A stretch of 64,000 nucleotides of DNA, from NCBI GenBank assembly GCA_025928545.1, contig JAICJH010000003.1, positions 124,001 through 188,000 on the forward strand. The letters run 5' to 3'. This document shows positions 1 through 8,344 of this stretch, piece by piece (positions within the stretch are counted from its first letter, which is position 1; every line of letters starts with the position of its first letter). A program made the translations under genes and the position numbers. Source of the DNA: Bryobacteraceae bacterium. GTDB lineage: Bacteria; Acidobacteriota; Terriglobia; Bryobacterales; Bryobacteraceae. Below the pieces are notes generated by a model that made no database searches, was not told the origin of the DNA, and worked only from the letters and a program-made list of their open reading frames with translations.

Positions 1-744
1 CAGACGAGCGTCAAAAAGATAGGCAACGACATGCCGGTGCAAAATCCATCCTTCAGGATTTAACAGCGAAGCCGTCAGGGCTGTGATGGCAGCGAGAACA
101 AAATGTCGAATTGGGGCGGTCTGCCCCCATACCGCTCTCCGGATATAACCTCCAGCGGCATAGAGGAGGGCGATTGCGGGTCCCAGGAGAAAACTCGGGT
201 GCACGTTCGCCCACAGAGCCGATAAGATTGCGATGGCAACAAGATGTCTGGATCCTGTTGGGGACGGTCGGTCGGGGCGCGACCAGGCTTCACACCACCA
301 GAGGCTCCCCAGCGCAAACAGCCAGCCCCAAAGATGAGGCCGGGCCAGCCAATGAATTGTGGTGGTGGTCAACATGGGCAGGGCGAAAAGACTGGCCAGC
401 AGGAAGTTTCCTTCAGTCACCCATGTAAGACGAAACCACATCCAGACTGAGGTTGCGATGGCCAGACCATACAGAACCGCGACACCTCCGAGGCCGGCTG
501 TGATATGGATGGCGCCTGTGGCCAGATCGGACAGCCACTCCCACGCGATCCAGGGTGCACCAGGCTTCGAAAAGGAGAACGGATCCGTATGTTGCAGGGA
601 AAGTGTGGAGAGAATGCGCTCACCATTGCGTATGTGCCATCCGGCGTCGGAATCGCGAAAAAGAGCGCTGGCGCCCCTGGACCCGGCGAAGAGACAAATC
701 AACGTTGCCACCGCCGCCACCAGTGCAAGGTCCGGCACGAACAT
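1..744 (-). CDS. Multi-pass membrane protein, possibly glycosyltransferase-like (partial, runs off left edge)
   Basis: The frame is open from about 834 to the left edge, so the C-terminus is missing. The first ATG is at 744; in-frame TTG codons at 816 and 834 would bring the start up to or into the pilin gene. The translation has a first membrane segment, then an Asp-x-x-x-Trp-His-x-x-x-Gly-Glu motif followed by DPFSFSKPG and a Trp-rich stretch, then several more hydrophobic helices. That arrangement is typical of large bacterial polytopic proteins of the GT39/oligosaccharyltransferase-like superfamily; no specific substrate can be read. It lies just downstream of the pilin on the same strand, so it may be co-transcribed with it. 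The function is inferred and weak; that it is a real gene is well supported by the stop-free, hydrophobic translation. Confidence 0.7.
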   Translation of the reverse strand, partial: MFVPDLALVAAVATLICLFAGSRGASALFRDSDAGWHIRNGERILSTLSLQHTDPFSFSKPGAPWIAWEWLSDLATGAIHITAGLGGVAVLYGLAIATSVWMWFRLTWVTEGNFLLASLFALPMLTTTTIHWLARPHLWGWLFALGSLWWCEAWSRPDRPSPTGSRHLVAIAILSALWANVHPSFLLGPAIALLYAAGGYIRRAVWGQTAPIRHFVLAAITALTASLLNPEGWILHRHVVAYLFDARL

Positions 745-820
745 GGCGAGCAGTGCGCGGTTATGCGGCGATCGTACCGCTGGTACCGGAACGTCGATGA
801 GGTCGAGGGACTCCAAGGGT

Positions 821-1033
821 TTACTGAGCGCCAATGGTTGCGAGGCCGCCAATAATGCTTTGATAGACGCTCGAGATCGCGGTGGCGAGCTGTCCGACGG
901 TGGCGATCAGTGCAAGACCGATCGCCGCCACGATCAGCGCGTACTCCACAAGATCCTGGGCGTCCTCCTCTCTCAGGAAGCTCTTGAGTCTTTGTCGGTT
1001 GGTTTCTTTTGGTTTAAGTTGGATGAGTTCCAT
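821..1033 (-). CDS. Flp/Fap-type pilin subunit
   Basis: A 70-residue protein with a short basic leader, then the type IVb (Flp) pilin core DLVEYALIVAAIGLALIA, with Glu at +5 and Tyr at +6 of the predicted mature subunit. The residue at the cleavage site is Ala instead of the more usual Gly. The remainder is one hydrophobic helix plus a short polar tail, as in Flp pilins, which form Tad adhesive fibres. The ATG has a good ribosome site (GAGGAG four bases upstream). It sits 15 bp behind the TPR lipoprotein gene in the same direction. A CpaF/TadA-type ATPase at 12171 is the likely assembly motor. No prepilin peptidase or secretin is in the window. Confidence 0.88.
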   Translation of the reverse strand: MELIQLKPKETNRQRLKSFLREEDAQDLVEYALIVAAIGLALIATVGQLATAISSVYQSIIGGLATIGAQ

Positions 1034-1048
1034 ATTGCTCCTCGCTGT

Positions 1049-2071
1049 TTATCGTGAGGCTATGGGGCTCCCGGAATCATTGTCCCGGGCAGCCACTTTT
1101 GTCTTTTCGGCACGGTGACGTTTCCAGACTGCGGAGATTCGCGACCAGAACCCCGGCCGGTGGGGCATTGTGGATTCGAGAGGCTTGCCATCAAGTGAGG
1201 AAACTACCTGGAGGTTTCTGATCGCCGCCGGAAGATGCGGGTCGTAAGTGAGCGCAGTTCGGAGTTCGCGGCGTGCATCAGCGTAATTTCCCGCTTCCAT
1301 CAGCGTTACGGCAAGGTTGTTGTGGGCAGAAGCGGCCCCGGGGCCCGATTGCGATTTCACGGCCTCTGGTGCGTTTTCCCCCAAAGCCGCTCCCGGGCTT
1401 TCGGCCAAAGCCGTCGCCAGATTGTTACGCGCGATCAGCGACCGGGGGTTTACCTTCAGAGCTTCCCGGAAAATTTCCGTAGCTTCCGCGTTGCGCTTTT
1501 GTCCTAAAAGAGAGTAGCCCAGATTGTTCAGCAAGTCGTCGCGCCGCGGCTGCAGCCCCAGAGCTTTTCGGTGAGCAGCCTCGCCGGCTTTCCAGTCGCC
1601 CGCCTCATCTTCCAGAACTCCCAGCCACGCCCAGACTTCCACGGAACTGCCGAGGCTGTGCGATTCCGAGAAAGTTCTCAGAATCAACGCGGCTTCGGCC
1701 GGGCGATGACTCTCGCGCAACCCTTTCGCCAGCGCGAGATGCGCTTCTTCAGATTCCGGCGCACGTTCGCAGGCCAGACGCAGGTGCTCGAGCGAAACTT
1801 CGGGAAAGCCCGCTTTTCGGTAATTGCGCGCGAGTTCCAGACGCGCAGCGAGATCTCGAGGGTCGGCATCGACCCGCGCACGCAAAACCTTTACGGAATA
1901 ATCACCGTCGCCCGCGTCAATCGCGTTAACGGTTTGCCGGGACATGGTTTTCGCAATGGGGGAAAGAGCGGAGGCGGGGGGCGCAGTTCGCACACTGGGG
2001 GCTAGGCCGCGTTGTGCGCAGGAGCACAAAAATATTGCGGAAAGCGTGACCATTCCATGCCGGACTAGCAT
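1049..2071 (-). CDS. TPR-repeat lipoprotein (TadD-like)
   Basis: A 340-residue protein. The N-terminus is a short signal with a lipobox ending LCSC, so a lipid-anchored envelope protein is expected. Residues about 50-300 are tetratricopeptide repeats (several LG/A/P-spaced helices, e.g. NNLGYSLLGQ and NNLAVTLMEAG). The C-terminal tail is basic and polar. Lipoproteins with TPRs (TadD) are usual parts of Tad pilus loci, and this gene is directly upstream of the Flp pilin, so a pilus-assembly role is inferred. An alternative ATG at 2053 would shorten the n-region. The promoter must lie in the 90-bp divergent region before the propeller gene at 2162. Confidence 0.75.
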   Translation of the reverse strand: MLVRHGMVTLSAIFLCSCAQRGLAPSVRTAPPASALSPIAKTMSRQTVNAIDAGDGDYSVKVLRARVDADPRDLAARLELARNYRKAGFPEVSLEHLRLACERAPESEEAHLALAKGLRESHRPAEAALILRTFSESHSLGSSVEVWAWLGVLEDEAGDWKAGEAAHRKALGLQPRRDDLLNNLGYSLLGQKRNAEATEIFREALKVNPRSLIARNNLATALAESPGAALGENAPEAVKSQSGPGAASAHNNLAVTLMEAGNYADARRELRTALTYDPHLPAAIRNLQVVSSLDGKPLESTMPHRPGFWSRISAVWKRHRAEKTKVAARDNDSGSPIASR

Positions 2072-2105
2072 ATTAAGGTGTTCATAATATCATGACCTTC
2101 GACAA

Positions 2106-2138
2106 ATTGTAACCAACCTTACAATTCCGAGATATAAT
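2106..2138 (+). promoter_or_regulatory. Perfect inverted repeat ATTGTAA-N6-TTACAAT followed by -10 box TATAAT
   Basis: In the 90-bp divergent region, 2106-2112 and 2119-2125 form a perfect 7-bp inverted repeat with a 6-bp spacer. A consensus -10 hexamer TATAAT follows at 2133-2138, 24 bp before the ATG at 2162. The repeat covers the expected -35 area, so it may be an operator for a dimeric regulator of the propeller operon. No good -35 hexamer is seen. The regulator is unknown. Confidence 0.5.
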
Positions 2139-2161
2139 ATCGCCGGAGTGCTATTCAGCTG

Positions 2162-5122
2162 ATGAAAAACAGTCCCGCTCTCGTCGCAACCATTCTGTCA
2201 ATCGCGATATTCGGCGCCGTTCTTCGGGCCCAAACGGCCGCCACCTTCGGGAAAGTAATACCTCTTGGGAACCGGCCTTCCGACATGATTCTCGACGAAT
2301 CGCGACAACGGCTCTATCTGGTGAATCAGGACGCGAATCGTATTGACATCTTCAGCACAACCACCAATTCGGTGATCGGCAATGTTTCGGTGGGACAGGG
2401 CGCGCTGGCGGCGGCAATGTCGATGGATTCTGCCTACCTTTACGTGACGAACGCCACGAGCTCTACGGTAAGCGTGATAGACCTGAACACCATCAGCGTG
2501 ATTCAGACATTTTCGCTTCCGGCCGCGCCCCAGGGCATAGAAGTCGGCGCAGACGGCCGGGCACTGATCAGTCTGGGAACAACCGTGGCAACGACCACGA
2601 ATACGCTCGTCGTCCTGGACCGGACTCAGACTGGATTCAATCAGCTGACGGCGGTGCTCACTCCGCCTCCGCCTTCCACTCCGGCGCCTCTCCCGCCCAC
2701 GACGCTGGCCGTGCCGACAACAAAGTTTCTCAGCCGCTTGATTCGAACGCCGAACGGACAATACATAGTCGGATTAACGGTCCCGACGGCGGCGCAGACG
2801 TATTTATTCGTCTACGAAGTGAGTTCGGGCTCCATCCTGCGCAGCCGGACCGTTACCGGCCAATCGACGGTTCTCTCTATATCGCCGGACGGATCGAGAT
2901 TCATGGCGGGCTCTACCCTTTACGACATCTCGACCCTCTCCGTGCTGGGGCAGATGAACAATTCGAATGCGCCATTTCCCTTCGGCACGACATTCAGCAC
3001 GTTGCAAAATACCGGCGGCAGCGTTTTTTCGCCTGACGGCACTACGCTCTATGCGGCTTTTAATGTCGCGGCGAACACACTGCCCGCGCCGGCGGCGAAT
3101 TCGTCCACGCTGCTGATTGCCGACCCCGGCAATCTGGCGATTAGCCTGGGAATCCGGCTCCCTGAGAACATTGTCGCGAAGATGGTGATGACGTCGAATG
3201 GCGCGAACGCATGGAGTCTCTCGCAATCCGGCCTGATCTACCTGCCCCTTTCCACGTTGTACCAGTATCCAATTCTTTCGGTGGATTCAACGCAGGTGTT
3301 CCTTTCGCAGAATCCCTGCAATCCCGGGCTTGCTCAGGCGACGATTAACGTCGGCAACATCGGCGGCGGGAAGCTTACGTACGCCGTCGCCACGGTCAAC
3401 TCGGCGCTGACCGCTCAGGTGTCAACCGGTGTTGCGCCCTCTACGATTACGTTCACCATGGAACCGGGACGCCTGACCAACGTGACCCGTCAGTCCGGAA
3501 CCAATCTCGCGGTTATTACCGGCGCGGGCAATACCAATCTGCTTGGACAATCGCTTAACGTCACGCTCGCCTCGGTCGAGGCGATCAATATTCCGCCAGT
3601 CCTGCGCGTGTATATGAACTTGCGGAACAGCGATCAGCGTGGCGTCATATTTCCCGTTCCCACGATGCCCAATAATTCTCCGGCCGCGACGACGATTACG
3701 CCCACAGCTACATCCGCCGGACTGGTAGCGGGCGATCAGGGGCTGGAAGACATTTTGCTCGATCAGCCGCGCAATCGGGTGTATATCACAAACGCGGGCT
3801 ACAACCGGATTGAGGTGTTCGACACAGTCAATCAGAAATTCCTCAGTCCGATTCCCGTGAATCAGCTACCCCACCAGATGGCGATCAGTACAGATCGCAA
3901 TACCCTGTATGCCGCGAGCGCCGGCGGCGAAATGATCGATATGATCGACCTCAATCTGGGGCAGGATATTGGACATATCAATTTTCCGCCGATTCCGCGT
4001 CAGGCCGGCGGACTCACCGCGGCGCTGTTAACTCCGAATACGCTGGCAGTAGGCCTGTACGGGCTTCAGTTTGTGATGTCGAACGGCACCCAATGGCAGG
4101 TAATCGGCGGGAATGCAGTGCCGCGCGCGGCTGACCTTGTCACCGTGCAGGCGAATAATACCAATGTTTTGACCGCCCCCGTGAACATGATCTCCTCGCC
4201 CGATTCTCAGAACATCGTGACGCTGACAGGCAGCGGAAACGCATACGTCTACAACGCTTCAAGCAATAGTTACGTTTCGAGCAGTGTGCTTTTTCCCGCG
4301 CCGATCCAGGGATTTTACGGGCCACTCGCCGCCGGTTCCGCGCAATCCTACCTCGCTCTGGGCGGGCTCTATACCAATGCTTCACTGGTGGTGATTGGCG
4401 GATCGGCAAACCCTACCGGATCGACGCTCACTTCACAACGCAACATTGCGGCGATCGCGCCTCTTGATTCCAGCAGCATCGTACGGCTTTCCACTCCTGT
4501 GTGGAACACGATCACTGCGACGCCCACCAGCGATAAGAGGCCGACACTGGAGCGGGTGAGCATCTCGAATGGGTCAACCTCCCTGCTCGCAGTCGCACCG
4601 GAAAATCCCCGTTTCACGGTCTTCGGTACAACGCGCTTCAATGTACCGCCCCGATCGATGGTGATTGACTCGAACAACGTCGCCTACATCATCACGGTCT
4701 CGGGGCTGAGCGTGGTCCCGCTTACTCCGGCCGGAGCCCAGGTTCCGGCGATTGCAGCTTCGCGCGGCCTGGTGAATTCAAGTGATGGATCCACCAACCT
4801 TCGTGCGGGAGGATTTCTTACTGTGAACGGTTCGAATCTGGCGTCCACATCCACCGCGAGCACCTTGCCTGCGCCTACCGTGCTGGGCGGGTCCTGCGTG
4901 ACCTTTAACGACGTCGCATTACCGCTGTTGCAGACAGCAAGCGGCCAGATCAGCGCGCAGATTCCGGCATCCGTTTCAACCGGCAGCAACGTGGTTCAGG
5001 TGAAGTCTCTCGCTACAGGCCAGGTAAGCGCGCCGGTCGTCGTAACCGTGTTACCTCTGGGAAAAACCTCGGGCGAAAGATCCGGTCCGGGACTTCGGCG
5101 AATCAATGAGGCCGCCCGATGA
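2162..5122 (+). CDS. Secreted YVTN-type beta-propeller protein with truncated TIGR03437 domain
   Basis: A 986-residue protein with a signal peptide (residues 1-23, ending LRAQ). Two propeller-like blocks follow, each beginning with a LDxxRxRxYLVNxxxNRIDIF-type blade of the YVTN family and separated by an all-beta middle region. The C-terminus starts like the Solibacter-type TIGR03437 domain (GGFLTVNGSNLA..., then QISAQIPA) but stops after roughly the first half, in an unrelated polar tail. It is an extracellular or cell-surface protein of unknown ligand. It overlaps the next gene by 4 bp (ATGA) and is its paralogue with the same block order, so the pair arose by tandem duplication. Its promoter is likely in the inverted-repeat region upstream. 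Confidence 0.85.
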   Translation: MKNSPALVATILSIAIFGAVLRAQTAATFGKVIPLGNRPSDMILDESRQRLYLVNQDANRIDIFSTTTNSVIGNVSVGQGALAAAMSMDSAYLYVTNATSSTVSVIDLNTISVIQTFSLPAAPQGIEVGADGRALISLGTTVATTTNTLVVLDRTQTGFNQLTAVLTPPPPSTPAPLPPTTLAVPTTKFLSRLIRTPNGQYIVGLTVPTAAQTYLFVYEVSSGSILRSRTVTGQSTVLSISPDGSRFMAGSTLYDISTLSVLGQMNNSNAPFPFGTTFSTLQNTGGSVFSPDGTTLYAAFNVAANTLPAPAANSSTLLIADPGNLAISLGIRLPENIVAKMVMTSNGANAWSLSQSGLIYLPLSTLYQYPILSVDSTQVFLSQNPCNPGLAQATINVGNIGGGKLTYAVATVNSALTAQVSTGVAPSTITFTMEPGRLTNVTRQSGTNLAVITGAGNTNLLGQSLNVTLASVEAINIPPVLRVYMNLRNSDQRGVIFPVPTMPNNSPAATTITPTATSAGLVAGDQGLEDILLDQPRNRVYITNAGYNRIEVFDTVNQKFLSPIPVNQLPHQMAISTDRNTLYAASAGGEMIDMIDLNLGQDIGHINFPPIPRQAGGLTAALLTPNTLAVGLYGLQFVMSNGTQWQVIGGNAVPRAADLVTVQANNTNVLTAPVNMISSPDSQNIVTLTGSGNAYVYNASSNSYVSSSVLFPAPIQGFYGPLAAGSAQSYLALGGLYTNASLVVIGGSANPTGSTLTSQRNIAAIAPLDSSSIVRLSTPVWNTITATPTSDKRPTLERVSISNGSTSLLAVAPENPRFTVFGTTRFNVPPRSMVIDSNNVAYIITVSGLSVVPLTPAGAQVPAIAASRGLVNSSDGSTNLRAGGFLTVNGSNLASTSTASTLPAPTVLGGSCVTFNDVALPLLQTASGQISAQIPASVSTGSNVVQVKSLATGQVSAPVVVTVLPLGKTSGERSGPGLRRINEAAR

Positions 5123-8100
5123 TCGGACTGTCACGGAGAAAAACCGAGGTGCGCGGATGCGCCGTTCTCGCCGTAGTTGCGCTGTTGTGCCCCGCGTTGC
5201 CTGCCCTTGGCGCGACGTTCGGTACCGTTGTGGCGAGCGGCGCTGCCTATTCGGATATCGTGCTGGACCAGGCAAGATCGCAAATTTATCTGGTTAACAG
5301 CCCGGCCAACCAGATTGCCATTTATTCGCTCAAACAAAGAGTGTTTCTTACTTCCATCTCCACGCACACTCAGCCGGTTTCGGCGGCGATGTCGCTGGAC
5401 GGCCATTTCCTCTACGTCACCAGCTATACAAGCGCTCTCCTGGATGTCATCGATCTCGATCTTGGAGCTCTCTCGAACAGCGTCTCGCTACCCTCCAGTC
5501 CGGAGGGAGTCGCGGTGGGCGGCGACGGCAGAGTCCTGATCACAGCCGTGCCGGTTGCAGCCGGAACCACCACCGATACATTGCTGATCTACGATCCAGT
5601 TATTCAGAATGTTCAAAGCGTGCCCATCACTCCACCGGCGCCCTCAGCGCCTACCCTTCCTCCACCTTCGGGCAGGCTCTTCAATTCCTACGGCAGCCGC
5701 CTGATTACGACAGCCGACCGCAAATTTATCATTGGCGCAAATGGCATTTCGACGACAGGAAAAGTCGTGTTTGTATATCAGGTTGCGTCCGGGACAGTGC
5801 TCCGCAGCCGAGGGGTCACAAATCTTTCAAATACCTTGTCGGTTTCGCCGGACGGTTCTGAGTTCATGGCAGGTTCCATTTTGTTCGATGCGCAGACACT
5901 CCAGGTAATCGCTCAGGAAAATGCCGCGAACGCCCCTTTTACATTCCCGGCCGGCGCCGCGGGGAATTTCAGCACTGAGCTCAATCAGGGCGGCAGCATT
6001 TTTTCGCCCGATGGCAGCGTCCTTTATGCGGCCTTCAACATGGCCCCTCCCGGCGCGACGCGCGCAAACGTGACGCAGTTGCTGCTCAACGATCCCGCAA
6101 ATCTTCTCATCACACTTGGGCTGCAGCTTCCGGAGAATTTGACCGGGAAAATGGTGATCGATTCGTCCGGCGCCAATGTCTACGCCCTCTCCGAATCCGG
6201 ATTCACCATTCTGCCGGTGGGCACGGCCACAAGTTCAGCCGTCGCTCAGCCGCGGTCCCGAAGCGTGCTTCTCATCAGCGACGTGTGCGGCGTGAATGCG
6301 AGCCAGGCCACGTTTTCCGATGTCATCGACAACCTCGGCAAAGCGCGCTTCACGGTGACTGTTGTTCCTCCGGCAGCGGCAGGTGGAACCGGACTCCCCA
6401 GTGCATCGGTATTCAACACGGCAACGGCATCCAGCGTAACTTTTCGCGTGAATTCCGGCGCGGCTTCCAATCCAGGAACCATCGGGCCATCGGATTTCAT
6501 TATTGAATCGCCCGAGGCCATCAATATTCCCGGGGTGGTACACGTTTACTCGAACAACCGGGCGCCGGAAACGGTTGGTAATATCTTTCCCGTCGACCGC
6601 AACGCAATTGCCAGCGAAGGCTTGACCGATATCCTGCTTGACAGCATCCGGCAGCGCGTCTATATCGCGAACTCGGGCCTGAACCGGATCGAGGTTTTCG
6701 ACCTGAAGCAGCGGGTGTTTCTGGCTCCGGTGAAAGTGGGGCAACTGCCGCACAGCATGGCGCTCTCGCAGGACGGCGTCAGTCTCTTTGTCGGAAACAC
6801 GGGCGGCGAGTCGATCAGCGTCGTAGATCTCGACAAACTGATTCAAACGGGACGAATAGTTTTTCCTGCCCTGCCGTTCAACGCATCGGTGCCGATTGTC
6901 ACGCCGCAGACCATTGCGGCAAGTATCCGCGGACCCCGGTTTGTGATGTCCGACGGTTCCCTCTGGAACGTGATCGGCCTGCAGGCGAGTCCGCGCACCT
7001 TGAACCCAGCGATATTCGGCGCGACGGCGAGAGTTATTCCCGGAGGCACTCCGGCGTCCTGGTCGATGGCCGCAACGCCCGGAGGAGAAAATATCCTGTT
7101 GCTCGCCGGCACCGGCGTCGCTTACCTGTATAACGATTCGATCGATGATTTCACCATCGCGAAGCAGGTTCTGCCGGCACCGCTTACTGGCTACGTCGGT
7201 ACGGTTACGGCCGGGCCAAAAGGTTCGTATTATGCAGTGGGCGGAACGATCCTGAATGCGACGCTCACCCAAACCGCGGGCGGGACCGGCAGTCTGGCGC
7301 CGTCGGGACGCTTGGTGGGAGCCATGACAGCTGTCTCCGCCACCCAGCTTGCCGAATTCACCGTCCCGGTTCGCGCATCATTAACCGCGACGGTTGCCGA
7401 CGCCGGAGAAATCGAATTCTATAACCCGGCCACGGGTGCCTCTCAGGGTGCGCCTGCTCCCGCGATTGAAGGACCGCCTTCCACAATTGTGGGTACCGCG
7501 CGCACTCAGACTTTCGCGCGAACGCTGGCGGTGGATGCGACGGGCCAGAACGCCTACGCGCTTACGGTTTCAGGTCTTTCCATCATTTCCCTGCAGAATG
7601 CGACGAACGCTTCCCTCAGGCCCTCCATCAATCCCGGCGGGGTCGTGAGCCTTGGCGACTATACGTCTCCGGTGGCAGCGGGAGGCCTTGTCACGATATT
7701 CGGCAGGAATCTGGGGACGACCTCAACCGCCAGCGCTCCATTTCCTGTTTTAATGGGCGGGTCATGCGTCACGCTGAATAATCAGCCGATTCCCCTGATA
7801 TATCTGAACCCGGACAATATCGATGCTCAGATTCCGGTGGGACTTGCAGCCGGACGATATCCGCTTGTGGTTCGGTCAATCGCGAATCAGAGCGCTTCGA
7901 CCGTCACGAACGTGACCGTTTCAAAGTACGCGCCGGCGGTGATGATGATCGGCACAACGCCCGCAATTTTCCACCTGGACGGTGGCCTGGTTAGCGCTGA
8001 CAACCCGGCGAATCGCGATGAGCCGCTGGTGATCTATGCCACGGGCCTTGGCCCGACACACGGCGGGCAGGTCATTACCGGACAGCCTTCCCCAGCCAGT

Positions 8101-8334
8101 CCCCTGGCGGTCACGGACCCGGTGTCCCTTTACTTCGGCAATCCTCTCTATAAGCAGGCAGGCATTATCGTGGACTGGAGCGGTCTCGCGCCTGGGGTGG
8201 TGGGGGTGTACCAAATCAACGCCAGAGTGCCTGGTTTTCACATTAGCGGAGATGCCCTTCCGGTAACCATCAAAGTTGGCGGCGTGAGCAGCGCCACAGT
8301 TGGCCCCGACCCGCCGTTCATCGCCGTGAACTGA
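5119..8334 (+). CDS. Secreted YVTN-type beta-propeller protein with complete TIGR03437 domain
   Basis: A 1071-residue paralogue of the preceding gene, with a longer N-terminus and a signal peptide ending PALGA. The two propeller blocks begin near residues 35 and 495 (ILLDSIRQRVYIANSGLNRI at the second). From about residue 845 it carries a full-length TIGR03437 domain with its usual landmarks (VTIFGRNLG, DNIDAQIP, then LVIYATGLGP and VYQINARVP). In related genomes this domain sits at the end of many large secreted proteins; its biochemical role is not established. The start codon overlaps the upstream stop as ATGA, so the two are translationally coupled. The stop faces the next gene 10 bp away. 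Confidence 0.87.
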   Translation: MIGLSRRKTEVRGCAVLAVVALLCPALPALGATFGTVVASGAAYSDIVLDQARSQIYLVNSPANQIAIYSLKQRVFLTSISTHTQPVSAAMSLDGHFLYVTSYTSALLDVIDLDLGALSNSVSLPSSPEGVAVGGDGRVLITAVPVAAGTTTDTLLIYDPVIQNVQSVPITPPAPSAPTLPPPSGRLFNSYGSRLITTADRKFIIGANGISTTGKVVFVYQVASGTVLRSRGVTNLSNTLSVSPDGSEFMAGSILFDAQTLQVIAQENAANAPFTFPAGAAGNFSTELNQGGSIFSPDGSVLYAAFNMAPPGATRANVTQLLLNDPANLLITLGLQLPENLTGKMVIDSSGANVYALSESGFTILPVGTATSSAVAQPRSRSVLLISDVCGVNASQATFSDVIDNLGKARFTVTVVPPAAAGGTGLPSASVFNTATASSVTFRVNSGAASNPGTIGPSDFIIESPEAINIPGVVHVYSNNRAPETVGNIFPVDRNAIASEGLTDILLDSIRQRVYIANSGLNRIEVFDLKQRVFLAPVKVGQLPHSMALSQDGVSLFVGNTGGESISVVDLDKLIQTGRIVFPALPFNASVPIVTPQTIAASIRGPRFVMSDGSLWNVIGLQASPRTLNPAIFGATARVIPGGTPASWSMAATPGGENILLLAGTGVAYLYNDSIDDFTIAKQVLPAPLTGYVGTVTAGPKGSYYAVGGTILNATLTQTAGGTGSLAPSGRLVGAMTAVSATQLAEFTVPVRASLTATVADAGEIEFYNPATGASQGAPAPAIEGPPSTIVGTARTQTFARTLAVDATGQNAYALTVSGLSIISLQNATNASLRPSINPGGVVSLGDYTSPVAAGGLVTIFGRNLGTTSTASAPFPVLMGGSCVTLNNQPIPLIYLNPDNIDAQIPVGLAAGRYPLVVRSIANQSASTVTNVTVSKYAPAVMMIGTTPAIFHLDGGLVSADNPANRDEPLVIYATGLGPTHGGQVITGQPSPASPLAVTDPVSLYFGNPLYKQAGIIVDWSGLAPGVVGVYQINARVPGFHISGDALPVTIKVGGVSSATVGPDPPFIAVN

Positions 8335-8344
8335 CAGCTTGTTG

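Noticed and set aside
359..1057. 232-codon plus-strand frame over the pilin region
   Set aside because: It runs antisense to the membrane protein and the pilin, whose translations have clear family features; its own translation is low in hydrophobic structure and has no motif.
6235..7272. 345-codon minus-strand frame inside the second propeller gene
   Set aside because: Rich in Arg, His and Gly as expected for an antisense frame of high-GC coding sequence; the sense frame has the propeller and TIGR03437 landmarks.
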